From Erpobdella octoculata (lineage: Eukaryota > Annelida > Clitellata > Hirudinida > Erpobdellidae), in the NCBI GenBank assembly GCA_963978895.1, contig OZ022245.1:549001-613000 (forward strand): a stretch of 64,000 nt of DNA. The letters are read 5' to 3'. The notes under the pieces were generated by a model. That model saw nothing but the letters and a program-made list of their open reading frames with translations, had not been told where the DNA came from and made no database searches. Of the stretch, positions 1 through 10,400 are shown one piece after another. The first letter of the stretch is position 1. Every line of letters starts with the position of its first letter. The position numbers and the translations under genes are program-made.

Positions 1-59
1 GAGTTATTTATTTTCTATTTTTTAAATTATTTATATTGACGTCACCGCTTGCTTGCTTG

Positions 60-426
60 CATGTTTGTTGCAAACCTTGAAAGTGAAAATTAACTAACTT
101 CCCGTCATCCAATCTAGCTGAAATTTGAAATATAGTCTCGCTTTTTATGACAATGCATTTTATGAAGGCTTAAAAATTTGAAAAAAAGTGATTAAACACA
201 ATAATTATCTAAGTTTAAAAAAAAATCAAACACAATTATGTAGATGCTAACATTTAAAAAAAAATTGCGTTTTAAAAGAAAAATTTGCATTAAATGAAAA
301 GCATGCGTATCATGAAATATGAAGGATTTGTTTAAACAAAACCTCGTTTTTATGGCTTACTTGTCTTTAAGATTTAAAAACAGCAATCACAAAAAACCCG
401 GGTAACGCCGGGTATTAGAGCTCGTT
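60..426 (+). repeat. Dispersed repeat copy with terminal hairpin (Helitron-like candidate)
   Basis: The left part (about 60-170) shares a block with copies near 2950, 18960, 30090 and 43050: a short run ending in a 'gctgaaatttgaa'-type motif followed by 'atgacaatgcat'. The right part (about 388-420) carries the stem ACCCGG...CCGGGT with a 6-nt loop, seen again at 43750. A GC-rich hairpin about 10 nt before the end is the known layout of a Helitron 3-prime terminus, but the CTRR end is not exact here. No coding capacity is seen. Membership in one family is from shared words; the Helitron assignment is inference. Confidence 0.4.
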
Positions 427-795
427 ATAAATATTATCATAGTTACTATGATCATAATCACTATCATCATCGTTATATATATACAGTACACACACACACA
501 CACCGACACCATGCACAACTGGCATAATTGTATACGTTCACAACATAATTCCTGCAACGAGACGATCTAATGTGTACAATACATACACATCACCATGGTA
601 ACCATCATCATTATCATCATCATCATCTCAACCATCATCATAACGAATATCTTCATCATCATCATCACCGCTACAATTATCATAATCATAACATAGGCGA
701 CATCTTTCCCGCTCCTTGCAATCCATTTGGGTACCATTTTTCTCGTTGAAGCTGCTGAATTTCAATTGGTCATCGAACAACTGACTCTCCACTTC

Positions 796-917
<122 letters not shown>

Positions 918-1194
918 ACAAAGAACATATTTCAAATTTCTCCACGAACAACCCTCACCCTCATTCCCTCATCCGGGGGTGCACTCGAAACCACCGAATA
1001 ATAGAACGGATGAGTCCACCTGCTTCTATGGATTAAATGTCTTTTATCTCAGTTTGTGATGTTTTTAGCTTATAAAAAAAATAATAATTTAAAACAGCAA
1101 ATGTTTGTTCTTAATATTTTCAGAAAGCCGGACAATAATGAATGCTATTAATTTCTAGATATCATTACGTTCCTCTCTTATGGTTGCTGTAATG

Positions 1195-1400
1195 CTGGGT
1201 AAACGTTGTGGTAATGTTTACAGTTGTTGTAATTATATTAGTTGCAGTAATTGGTAATGTTTACAACTGTGGTAAAAACTACAGTTGTGGTAAAGATTAC
1301 AGTTTTGGTAATGATAATTACTATGGCAGTGATTACAGTTTTGGTAATGATAATTATTAAGACAGTGATTACAGTTTTGGTATGGCAATACAAATAGTGT
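1195..1400. repeat. Degenerate minisatellite of about 42-bp units
   Basis: Repeated 'gattacagttttggtaatg' words with drift between copies. Open frames across it are low-complexity artefacts. The flank at 1560-1600 has a 'ctggatccgccact' word also met near 41960 and 23620, which suggests dispersed repeat fragments. Confidence 0.7.
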
Positions 1401-1904
1401 TAAGGTTAGTCGATGGGTTTCCAGGGACGGAACCAGGGGGTAGGGAATGTATCCCCACCAGAGTATCAATTAAATTTTTGGGGTAGAATACCCGGTTTTT
1501 GGAAAATAACTGTAGTTGTAGTTAGCTTTTTGGGGGAAGATTCTGAAAAATTTTGGAAGAACATCCCCCACTAGGAATTTCTGGATCCGCCACTGTGGGC
1601 TTCTACTAATGAACTTGTTTTTTTTTTCAAAGACATCGGTAGAACATGGTATACAGTACGTAGTACACAAAAACGACTTTTAACGCGTCATCATGTCCTA
1701 ATACTTGATCATACATCACACAACAGTACAGAACTCCGATTTCATCCGAGATTTCATGTCAATATTGAAAATAAGTTTTCACGGTTGTGGTTGATGCAGT
1801 GAGTGCTTTCAACGTTTTCCATAACATTTTTTAAGGAGAGGTGTCAGTAAGAAAACGTTTACGAATAAAAAAAAACTTCCAAAATTGTAGATCTCCATTA
1901 TGGT

Positions 1905-2065
1905 TTGTCGGTGACGACGATGACGACGACGACGACGGTGATGATGATAATGATGATGATGATGGTGGTGGTGATGATGATGACGATGATGATGACGATG
2001 GTGGTGGTGATGATGACGATGATGATGATGGTGGTGGTGGCTATGATGGTGATGATGAGGATGAA
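1905..2065. repeat. (GAT/GAC/GGT)n triplet repeat
   Basis: Imperfect trinucleotide tract reading as Asp/Gly or Met/Val runs in three frames. Nothing beyond the repeat supports a gene. Confidence 0.9.
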
Positions 2066-2889
2066 AATAATGGCCTCACCGAAGGCAACTGAGCCACATT
2101 CATTCGTCTTTAAACTTCTTCAACCTGTGTTTTACTTCCCCCGATGAATGAAGAAATGAACCCGTCCTAAGGTTGTTCTCCCCTCTCCACTTGGCAGCTT
2201 CCCATGGAAACGAATAATGGACTCGTCCTCTTGTTTTAAAGCAGAGAACAAGTGTTTGTACAAGTTCCTAGTGGTCGTGTCGTGTTTTGGCGCGTCGTTT
2301 ACTAAATATAGGATCAGCAGGATCAGGGATGTGCTGTACAACATTGGATAGGCATTTATATATGAATATTTTTAGATGGAATATCTGCTGTCAGGGTTCA
2401 CGTTATTAGCTCAGTCTTATAAATATTTAAGCAGTAGGGACGTGTTGAATAAAAATTGTTTTTAAAAATTTTATACAGAAGTTTATTCATTATTAATGAG
2501 ACAATACCATTTATAATCAATTATAACATGAATTTGAAAAATCATTTTATTAAGTTATATTTTAAAATTAAATAAAAAAGAGGAGATGATAAAAAATGAT
2601 AAAGAATTGCCTTGCTATTCCAAACCGGAACAAAGTAGGTCAGTAACATAAACATCTCCCTTCCGCCAATGACGACCCACACTGATTGTCTCCTGCTATG
2701 AATATTCATGAGGCTGATTACAGCTTCACTGAACCTTTTCCAACCAGACGCACCCGTTTACCACCCTGGTAACCGAAAACAGGTGAGCCAATTACTTTAC
2801 ATCAGTTACAGCTATATACCTGCTCAGAATCACTTAACGACGGTTGTTCAAGTTAGTTGTCTTATCTGGGCGATGATGGGATTTTGTTA

Positions 2890-3310
2890 AATGCTTTTAT
2901 TTAACTTCACTCGTCTCTCTGTTTGTTTGTTTGTTTATTTGTTGGTTTGTCTGTGGTGATCAAATCTTAGAAACAAAAATTCACCCACTTTTTGACCACT
3001 TAGAGCTCTAAAACTTTCAGGAAAGCTTTATTCTAGATGACAATACATGAATTTAATGTGTCCGACATGAATTAGGCCTTAAATCAATTAAAATTAATCA
3101 AATCAAATTAATTCCTGTTATCTAGCGACTGTAATAAGTTATTTATGCAAAAGTCGCCAGAGGTCCAAAATAATTAAACAGTACGGATGTTTATTTATAA
3201 GTCGCCAGAGGTCTAAAATAATTAACAAGATTGAGCGTAATGGTGGTTTTAGATTCAAAAAATTTTAGTTTGTTGACTTAGATAAAGAGGCAAATAAAAG
3301 CATTTTTAAA
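2890..3310 (+). repeat. Dispersed repeat copy plus a local duplication
   Basis: A GTTT run, then 'actttcagg' and 'atgacaatacatga' words shared with the copies near 18960 and 43100. At 3150-3230 a segment containing 'gtcgccagaggtc' and 'aaaataattaa' occurs twice in tandem. No coding potential seen. Confidence 0.5.
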
Positions 3311-3835
3311 AAATTTATTTTTTATCTTTACTTGTTTTACCAACTAAACCACGTGACGTGATCTCATGGGTCTTGCTTCACCACTGTTTTTTTTCTTTGC
3401 TCTTTGAATAATTTGTCTATGCTGCTACATGCTGCTATCTGTCATCGTTGCTGTTCTTCTTCTTCTTCTCTCTTGTTTTTTCTTTCTGTTTAACACGCCT
3501 CTCCACTTTGTCATTCCAGTCGCAGTGCGCATAGGAGCGTCAAATGCAGGATGGACCGATCGAGTGAAATGAGGTCAGAATGAATCACCAACAACCTCGC
3601 ATGTGGAAAAAAATCTGTGTGCGTGATGAATGCATGAACAACCGCATGAGTAGATGAACGAAACAAACACATTATACGTAGGCGACTATCCCAGGGGAGA
3701 CGGGGGGACCGCCTCCTATTAATTTCGACAGGGTAACGTCGGCACTGAGTATAAAATGTTAGGGTCTACCCAGTTCCCCCGTAATGAAATGTAAACCAAC
3801 AATTTAGTTGTTTACCATAATCTCTGTTTCATTAA

Positions 3836-3965
3836 ATAGATGGATGGATTTATCGATGGATAGATGGATGGGTGGATGGATGAATTGATGAATAGATGGA
3901 CGGACGAACAGACGGATGAATGGATGGAGGGAAGAATGGATGGACGGACGGACGGACGGATGGGT
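3836..3965. repeat. (GATG)n / (GACG)n tetranucleotide tract
   Basis: Imperfect tetranucleotide repeat. The open frames on both strands are repeat-driven. Confidence 0.9.
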
Positions 3966-4231
3966 AGGTGGGTGATTTAATGAATGAGACAGACACAGAT
4001 GAAAAAGAAATGGATGACCAGGAGCGGTACAAAGAGATAACGCCTCCTCCGCCAAGTAGCGCGTGCCTCAGGCGCGTGGGCGTCAGCTGGTTCGCTAATA
4101 AAGGCTCCATGCGGTGGTGGAAAAGAGAGATGAAGTGGCAGAGAAAGGAAGATAAGAGGGAGATACACGAACTGTGGTGGTGAGAAAGTGGATAAGAACG
4201 AGAAAGAAAAAACGAAATAAACAAGGGTGAA

Positions 4232-4776
4232 AGTGAGTGAGTGAGTGAGTGAGTGAGTGAGTGAGTGAGTGAGTGAGTGAGTGAGTGAGTGAGTGAGTGA
4301 GTGAGTGAGTGAGTGAGTGAGTGAGTGAGTGAGTGAGTGAGTGAGTGAGTGAGTGAGTGAGTGAGTGAGTGAGTGAGTGAGTGAGTGAGTGAGTGAGTGA
4401 GTGAGTGAGTGAGTGAGTGAGTGAGTGAGTGAGTGAGTGAGTGAGTGAGTGAGTGAGTGAGTGAGTGAGTGAGTGAGTGAGTGAGTGAGTGAGTGAGTGA
4501 GTGAGTGAGTGAGTGAGTGAGTGAGTGAGTGAGTGAGTGAGTGAGTGAGTGAGTGAGTGAGTGAGTGAGTGAGTGAGTGAGTGAGTGAGTGAGTGAGTGA
4601 GTGAGTGAGTGAGTGAGTGAGTGAGTGAGTGAGTGAGTGAGTGAGTGAGTGAGTGAGTGAGTGAGTGAGTGAGTGAGTGAGTGAGTGAGTGAGTGAGTGA
4701 GTGAGTGAGTGAGTGAGTGAGTGAGTGAGTGAGTGAGTGAGTGAGTGAGTGAGTGAGTGAGTGAGTGAGTGAGTGA
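4232..4776. repeat. Very long pure (GTGA)n microsatellite
   Basis: About 136 uninterrupted 4-bp units. Because 4 and 3 are coprime, each strand has a stop-free frame with period 4 residues (Thr-His-Ser-Leu on the minus strand). The reading frame over it (4095-4781, minus) is therefore not evidence for a gene. Degenerate units continue to about 4797. Confidence 0.98.
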
Positions 4777-5784
4777 TTCAATGAGTGACTGAGTGAGAGG
4801 GGGGCTCTACATAAAAATTAATAAAATAATGAAAAACTTTATCACCGCATGCTTCCTTTTAGTGGCGTGCATAGTTGAATTTATCTGGCGGCCTTAATTG
4901 GTTGAATGGAAATTCAACAATGCTGTTCATTTCGGGACTGTCCATGAATACGTCACTCTGGTTTTTGACAATCCCCCTCTCCTCTCCCTTGTCATAATCT
5001 GTCACAAATCCCGGACCTCCCCCACAGTTCGTCACACCTTCAAACAAATTTTTTTTTTAAATAAAAACAACTATTAAATTAGAATTGAATCTAAAACACA
5101 CTAAATAAACTGTATTAAATTTGTACTTAAAAGAACAATAACATCCACGCGTTTCTCGTCTTTTGACAGAATATCCATCACAGCAGAAAGTTAATCTTCA
5201 CTGTCAATTTCAGACGGTATATCTCTAAAATCATTTATTTAAACAATGATACACAAATGAAATGTAAAAAAATGTGTGACGTCACACATGATCTGTACCC
5301 TCCCTCCCTCCCTCTGCCACACTTTCTTAAACCCTCTCCCTTCCCCTGGAGCGTGACGTACTTGGTGGAGGTCTCTTAATTGGTAATTGTTTAACGGTGG
5401 AAGTGGAGAAAAAAGAAAGAGACTTAGTGAGAGAGAGAGAGAGAGAAAAAGAGAGAAAGAGAAAATAGAAATAACTGAATTGGAAAAATAAATGTGGAAA
5501 AGACAATTGCTTGAAAATGCGGAAGACAAAATAAACACTAACAAAACACTACATTCTGCTAATTTCTCAAACCAATCGTTTGTGGGGCAGCCCGCCCAGG
5601 TGTCCTTATGCCACCCCCCTTTTTTATAACATGCATACCCCGTCAATGTTTGCTCTCTCCACCACAAGAAAAAGATTTCTCTTACCCTCAATGAGTAGGA
5701 TCCATTTCATAACGCACAACTGTGTCTGTCAAGACTGCTCGTCCGTCAAAGGTAGTACTACGGCTACTGACCACTACAAGGTCA

Positions 5785-5794
5785 CTCACACACA

Positions 5795-5826
<32 letters not shown>

Positions 5827-5866
5827 AAGTGAGTGAGAGAGAGAGAGTGAGAGAGAGAGAGAGAGC
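5785..5866. repeat. Compound (CA)n-(GA)n microsatellite
   Basis: A CA run followed directly by interrupted GA units. A related GA tract lies at 5428-5462. No gene features surround them. Confidence 0.95.
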
Positions 5867-6178
5867 ATTAAATGTTAAAATACACGTAATTCCAGAGTAC
5901 GCACCTGCTTACAACTGGCATACTTTACTCCGCCACCCCGTAATTACGGATCGTTCATGCTGTAACTTCATCAAGCCAGGCAATTTTCCACCACTTGGAA
6001 AAAAAGCGGGAAACACGTAGCGAACGAACGACCTCATTAATTATTAATTACCTCATGCATTATTCAGCGAGTAATTAGTTGAAATTATATTTGATCTACT
6101 TCATAAAATTTCACCACGTTGCCTTCCAGTAAAGAGGGATGTCACGCGTTAGAGAAGGGAAGGGAGGGAAAGGGGGTC

Positions 6179-6226
6179 GTATCAAAAAGAAGAAGTACAT
6201 ATATATGTACTTCTTCTTTTTGATAC
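6179..6226. repeat. Perfect 48-bp palindrome
   Basis: The segment beginning 'gtatcaaaaagaagaag' is its own exact reverse complement over 48 nt, with no spacer; the centre is an AT-alternating 'acatatatatgt'. It is flanked by 'gtgtcacc'/'ggtgatacc' words that recur to about 6490. It may be a minimal foldback transposon or a fresh inverted duplication; transcribed, it would form a 24-bp stem. Confidence 0.95.
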
Positions 6227-6968
6227 ATGTAGTGGTGTCACCAGGGGAGTACGGGGCTGCGAACGTCACTGGGTGATACCATGACGTGGGACAGGGACAA
6301 TACCCACTCATCGAATTTCTTGAGGAGGAAGAGTTGTCTAGAGATCACCCCTTTGAGAACAGTTAGTTCACCAGATTTAACCCCCCCCCCCCCCTACAAA
6401 CCCGATCATCGACTACTTTAGAATAAGGAGCACTATTAAGTATATATTTAAGAGGGTGATGACACCATGAAATATCACACAGGGTGTCACCAACTCTTGT
6501 GAAGCCACTGACGACATCTACATTCATATGTTATCATCGGAATCATTAAAAAATGAATTATAATAATAATAATAATATACAAGATTTAAATGTAAGAGAA
6601 GGAATGCCAGAATCCGAAAAAAAAACAAAGTAAGTCGCTAATTAAAATCACGAGCGGGGCAAAGAGCACACATGCGGCGAAACGCTTCAAATATTGAAAA
6701 GCGCTACCGGGAAAAATTGCTACGAAAAAGCGAACTAAATTGAAGCCGGACAGATATAGTGGTCTTCCCCTCCCTCAAAGGACCGGCAGCCATACATACC
6801 TACTTTCAATCCCACGAGATCCCATTTAAGCTGTGCCAGGACCAGCAAATATTTTCATTTCCGTTTGTTGGATTTTTGTGCTTTTGTGAATGGAATCTAA
6901 TTTAAGCAAAAAGGTGCACGGTGCATCAAATTAACTAGCGTGCAGCAAGCTAGACAGATTTTCGAAAA

Positions 6969-6971
<3 letters not shown>

Positions 6972-7009
<38 letters not shown>
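6972..7009. repeat. (TA)n microsatellite
   Basis: Short pure TA run in gene-free sequence. Confidence 0.95.
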
Positions 7010-7010
<1 letters not shown>

Positions 7011-7159
7011 GCATTTCAAAAAACGGCTTTGTTCATCTATCGGAGGAACATTTAACCAACCCGTTAAGTTATCTCCAGCAATAATGTTAGCATTACTTTT
7101 ATTCCTACTAGCAAGCATTTTGTAGAATATTATTCCAATTCCAGCAACATACCAAATAA

Positions 7160-7275
7160 CCTCACCACTAGCTGTAACTGACAGGTCAAGCTATATAAAT
7201 AGCCACTAGCTGTAACTTATCACTGCTGTGACCTGCAGGTCAACCACTATAAATAGCTACCAGCTGTAACACGAC
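7160..7275. repeat. Short tandem duplication containing TATAAATA
   Basis: Two and a half imperfect units each carrying 'ccactagctgtaac', 'caggtcaa' and 'tataaatag'. The motifs look promoter-like, but no plus-strand gene starts downstream; eIF2-alpha ends at 7416 on the other strand. I treat it as a repeat. Confidence 0.6.
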
Positions 7276-7415
7276 GACAGCAAAACAAATACACCCCTGA
7301 AGAACAAAACTTCACAATGAGCTGTTAAACTCCAGAATAACATGGAAATAGATCTTAATTATAATTTCCAGTTGAAAATAATATAACAACATTAAACAAT
7401 AATAATAATAATTGT

Positions 7416-10400
7416 TCATTTCTCAACAACTATATCGTCATCATCATCATCTTCTTCTTCATCGTCATCATCATCATCGTCTTTCTTCCCATTCTTCATG
7501 TTTGCCTCCTTCTTTCCTTCACCTTCTCCATCATCATCATCATCATCGTCCTCATCTTCGTCACTGTCCTCGTCTCCGCTTCTTTCCTCGTTTTCTTTCT
7601 TCAGTTTCTCCATCTGAGCAGCCAACTCCAGCTCCTCGATGTCGGACACAACCTTCGGCTGGTAAAGACGACACAAGGTCATTGAGCTTATGGCACGTTA
7701 TAATACCTACCTACCTATGCAACTATGATCATCATCAACACCACTGTGATGATGAGTCATCCACATGCAACTCTCATGAAAATCACCACTGCATAATAGG
7801 CAGCCATTCTTAAAGACATCTCTTAATAAATGTTTTCAATTTTAATCAACGTCATCATTCTTAGCAGAAATATTTTTTGAAGATACCGATTAAAAATACC
7901 CCACAAAAAAACATCTCCCTCGATCATCGCCGTCCCCTAACCCGTCGACGGGACGAAAACTCACCGCCATTTTGAGAACAAAGTTTCCTCCGTCAAATTG
8001 CTCGATGGCTGCCTGGATCAACTTGATGGCCTCCTCCAACTTCTTAAGACCTTCGGTTTTTTCCAGGGTCTGAGTGGTCATCACGTACAATGGAGAAGCT
8101 ATCAGGTTTATCTGTACGAAAAACATATTCACTTATAACAAGCTCATTATTATTCATATATTCACCCAGTTAGAAATATTAATTTACAACTCTTTTTTTT
8201 TAATTAAATTACATTGAGCTCTACTGATACTGCTTATAACCAATTTCCATATTAGAGTGAGAAACACATGCATTTAAATAAGATTTTAATACAAAAAAAT
8301 CAACTAAAAGTGAAGCAGAAGACAAAAATGATCAACAGTAGAAACACACACAAAAAAAACAAATTATATTCTAGAAAACAAAATACCTTGATAGGCATCT
8401 CCTCAGTACTGAGCTTGAGTCCTTCTCTGAGAGCCTCCTTAACAGCGTCGATACCTTCGTATCCGTAACAGGCAACCTCAAGATCTGCGCGGAACAAAGA
8501 CAAGAGAATCGATGATGTAAATGATGTGCTGGTAACCGATATTACTTTAAAGCATCGATAAATCTGCAAGCTGATTTTTCAATAAGCATGTCATCAAAAA
8601 AAGACACAGCAACGTCCAAGGACTTACTGTTGGCACGCTGGATCGGAACCAGAGCCAATCCGCAATGAATTCCTTGCGCAAAACATTTAGAATATATGTA
8701 ACAACAAGCATTCTAAAAGAGCTGGAAAAGATTTTTTTTAAAAACAAAAAATTTAAACATGCTCGATACGAACCAGCTCTGATTTTCATGGCATGCGGAG
8801 TCATCCTCCTTTTTATGTTGGTCAGGAGGAGCGATTTTGTCTTCTCGTCTATGTCACACTCGTCCAACACTTCGGGATTCCTTGAAGTAAAGGAAAGCGA
8901 AAATTATTTCCGAAACCGAGTAGTCAGTAAGAAATCATTTTTAAAGTTTGAATATGAAAAAAATCTTAACTAAAAATAATTAACGATCAGGCATGCTACA
9001 CGAATAATAATAATAATAATCAAAATAATCAAAAACTAGCAAACTAACGAGACAGCGTGTTTGAAGGCATCGTAGGAAGCTCCCGGCTTTCCGTACTTCC
9101 TGTCCAAAAACCAGGCGGTTTTCTGGTAGAGTTCTTCCAGTTGTGCATCGGCTTCGTAGTTCAACACCTGAGCGACGTGCATCAGAATGCTATTGACCTG
9201 TACGGTAAAAAAAGAGAAAACACCTCGGTCGTTGAGTACGACATGAAAACTAGCGATGCAAAACTAACTTTTTTTTACATCTAACAATCAAATGTTACTC
9301 AGATGTAGTACAGTGAAACTCCATCCCGCAAGTTAAACAGAACAAAACATAACAACGATGTTCTATACAGGCCGAACCAAATAAGATGAGCTGGCCTTGA
9401 AAAATCAACCCAAGCAGTACTCAGCTAGCTACACATTTGGCCGACCTTATTTTTTAATTACTGCCGTTGTATATATGTCTAACTTACGCATTTAGCTTTT
9501 GCAAATTTCTCTTCACACTTGACAACTTCTTCTTGAGAGACTCTTCTCTTACTCAAGTCAATGTAACCTGAAATGATCAACATCGTCGTGGAATCGGTGA
9601 CAATAATAGAATTTACACCAAATTAAAAAACTTTTAAGAAATAATTTAGACCTGAAACTCAAATGTTTTATTATTATTTATACGAGAATAAATCAGGTAC
9701 ATGAAGTTAGCAACGAAATCGGCAACGAACGCTATTTTGGACACAAAAAGTAGATTATAGACAAAAATAAATTTGTCCGAGCCAAAAGTTTAATTGATTC
9801 CAATAGTAATATATGTGCATAATCCAAATGTAAAAAAAAATTATAAAAAAAAAAAGTTTTTTAGGCGTGATACGGCTATAACCGAGGGCCATCGATTTTT
9901 TCGAATGGCCTCAAAATACCGGAAATAAATATGGAAAAAATATAAATAATTTTTTCCGATGGCTTATATTTTGGAACTTAGTTGTAAATAATATTCTGAA
10001 TTCAAATATGTAAAAAAATATTTAAAAAAAAAGTTCTTTAGGTGCTAGACGCTATTGACCGTTTCCCCTATACACCGAATTCCGCATCGGAATTTCCATT
10101 GTAATTAGAAAGTAAAACTAAATAAATATGTCCGAGCCAAAAGTTTAATTTATTCCGGTAGCAATATATGTGCTTAATCCAAATGTAAAAAAAAAATTAA
10201 AAAAAAAAAAGTTTTTTAGGCGTGATACGGCTATAACCGAGGCCCATCGATTTTTTCGAATGGCCTCAAAAAACCGGAAATAAATATGGAAAAAATATAA
10301 ATAATTTTTTCCGATGGCTTATATTTTGGAATTTAGTTGTAAATAATATTCTGAATTCAAATATGTAAAAAAATATTTAAAAAAAAAAGTTCTTTAGGTG

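Noticed and set aside
4095..4781. 228-residue minus-strand ORF of Thr-His-Ser-Leu repeats
   Set aside because: Produced entirely by the GTGA microsatellite; no flanking coding signal or splice sites.
7160..7275. TATA promoters
   Set aside because: The TATAAATA words are part of a local duplication with no gene on the plus strand after them.
7412..7813. His/Arg-rich plus-strand ORF
   Set aside because: Antisense shadow of the acidic last exon of eIF2-alpha.
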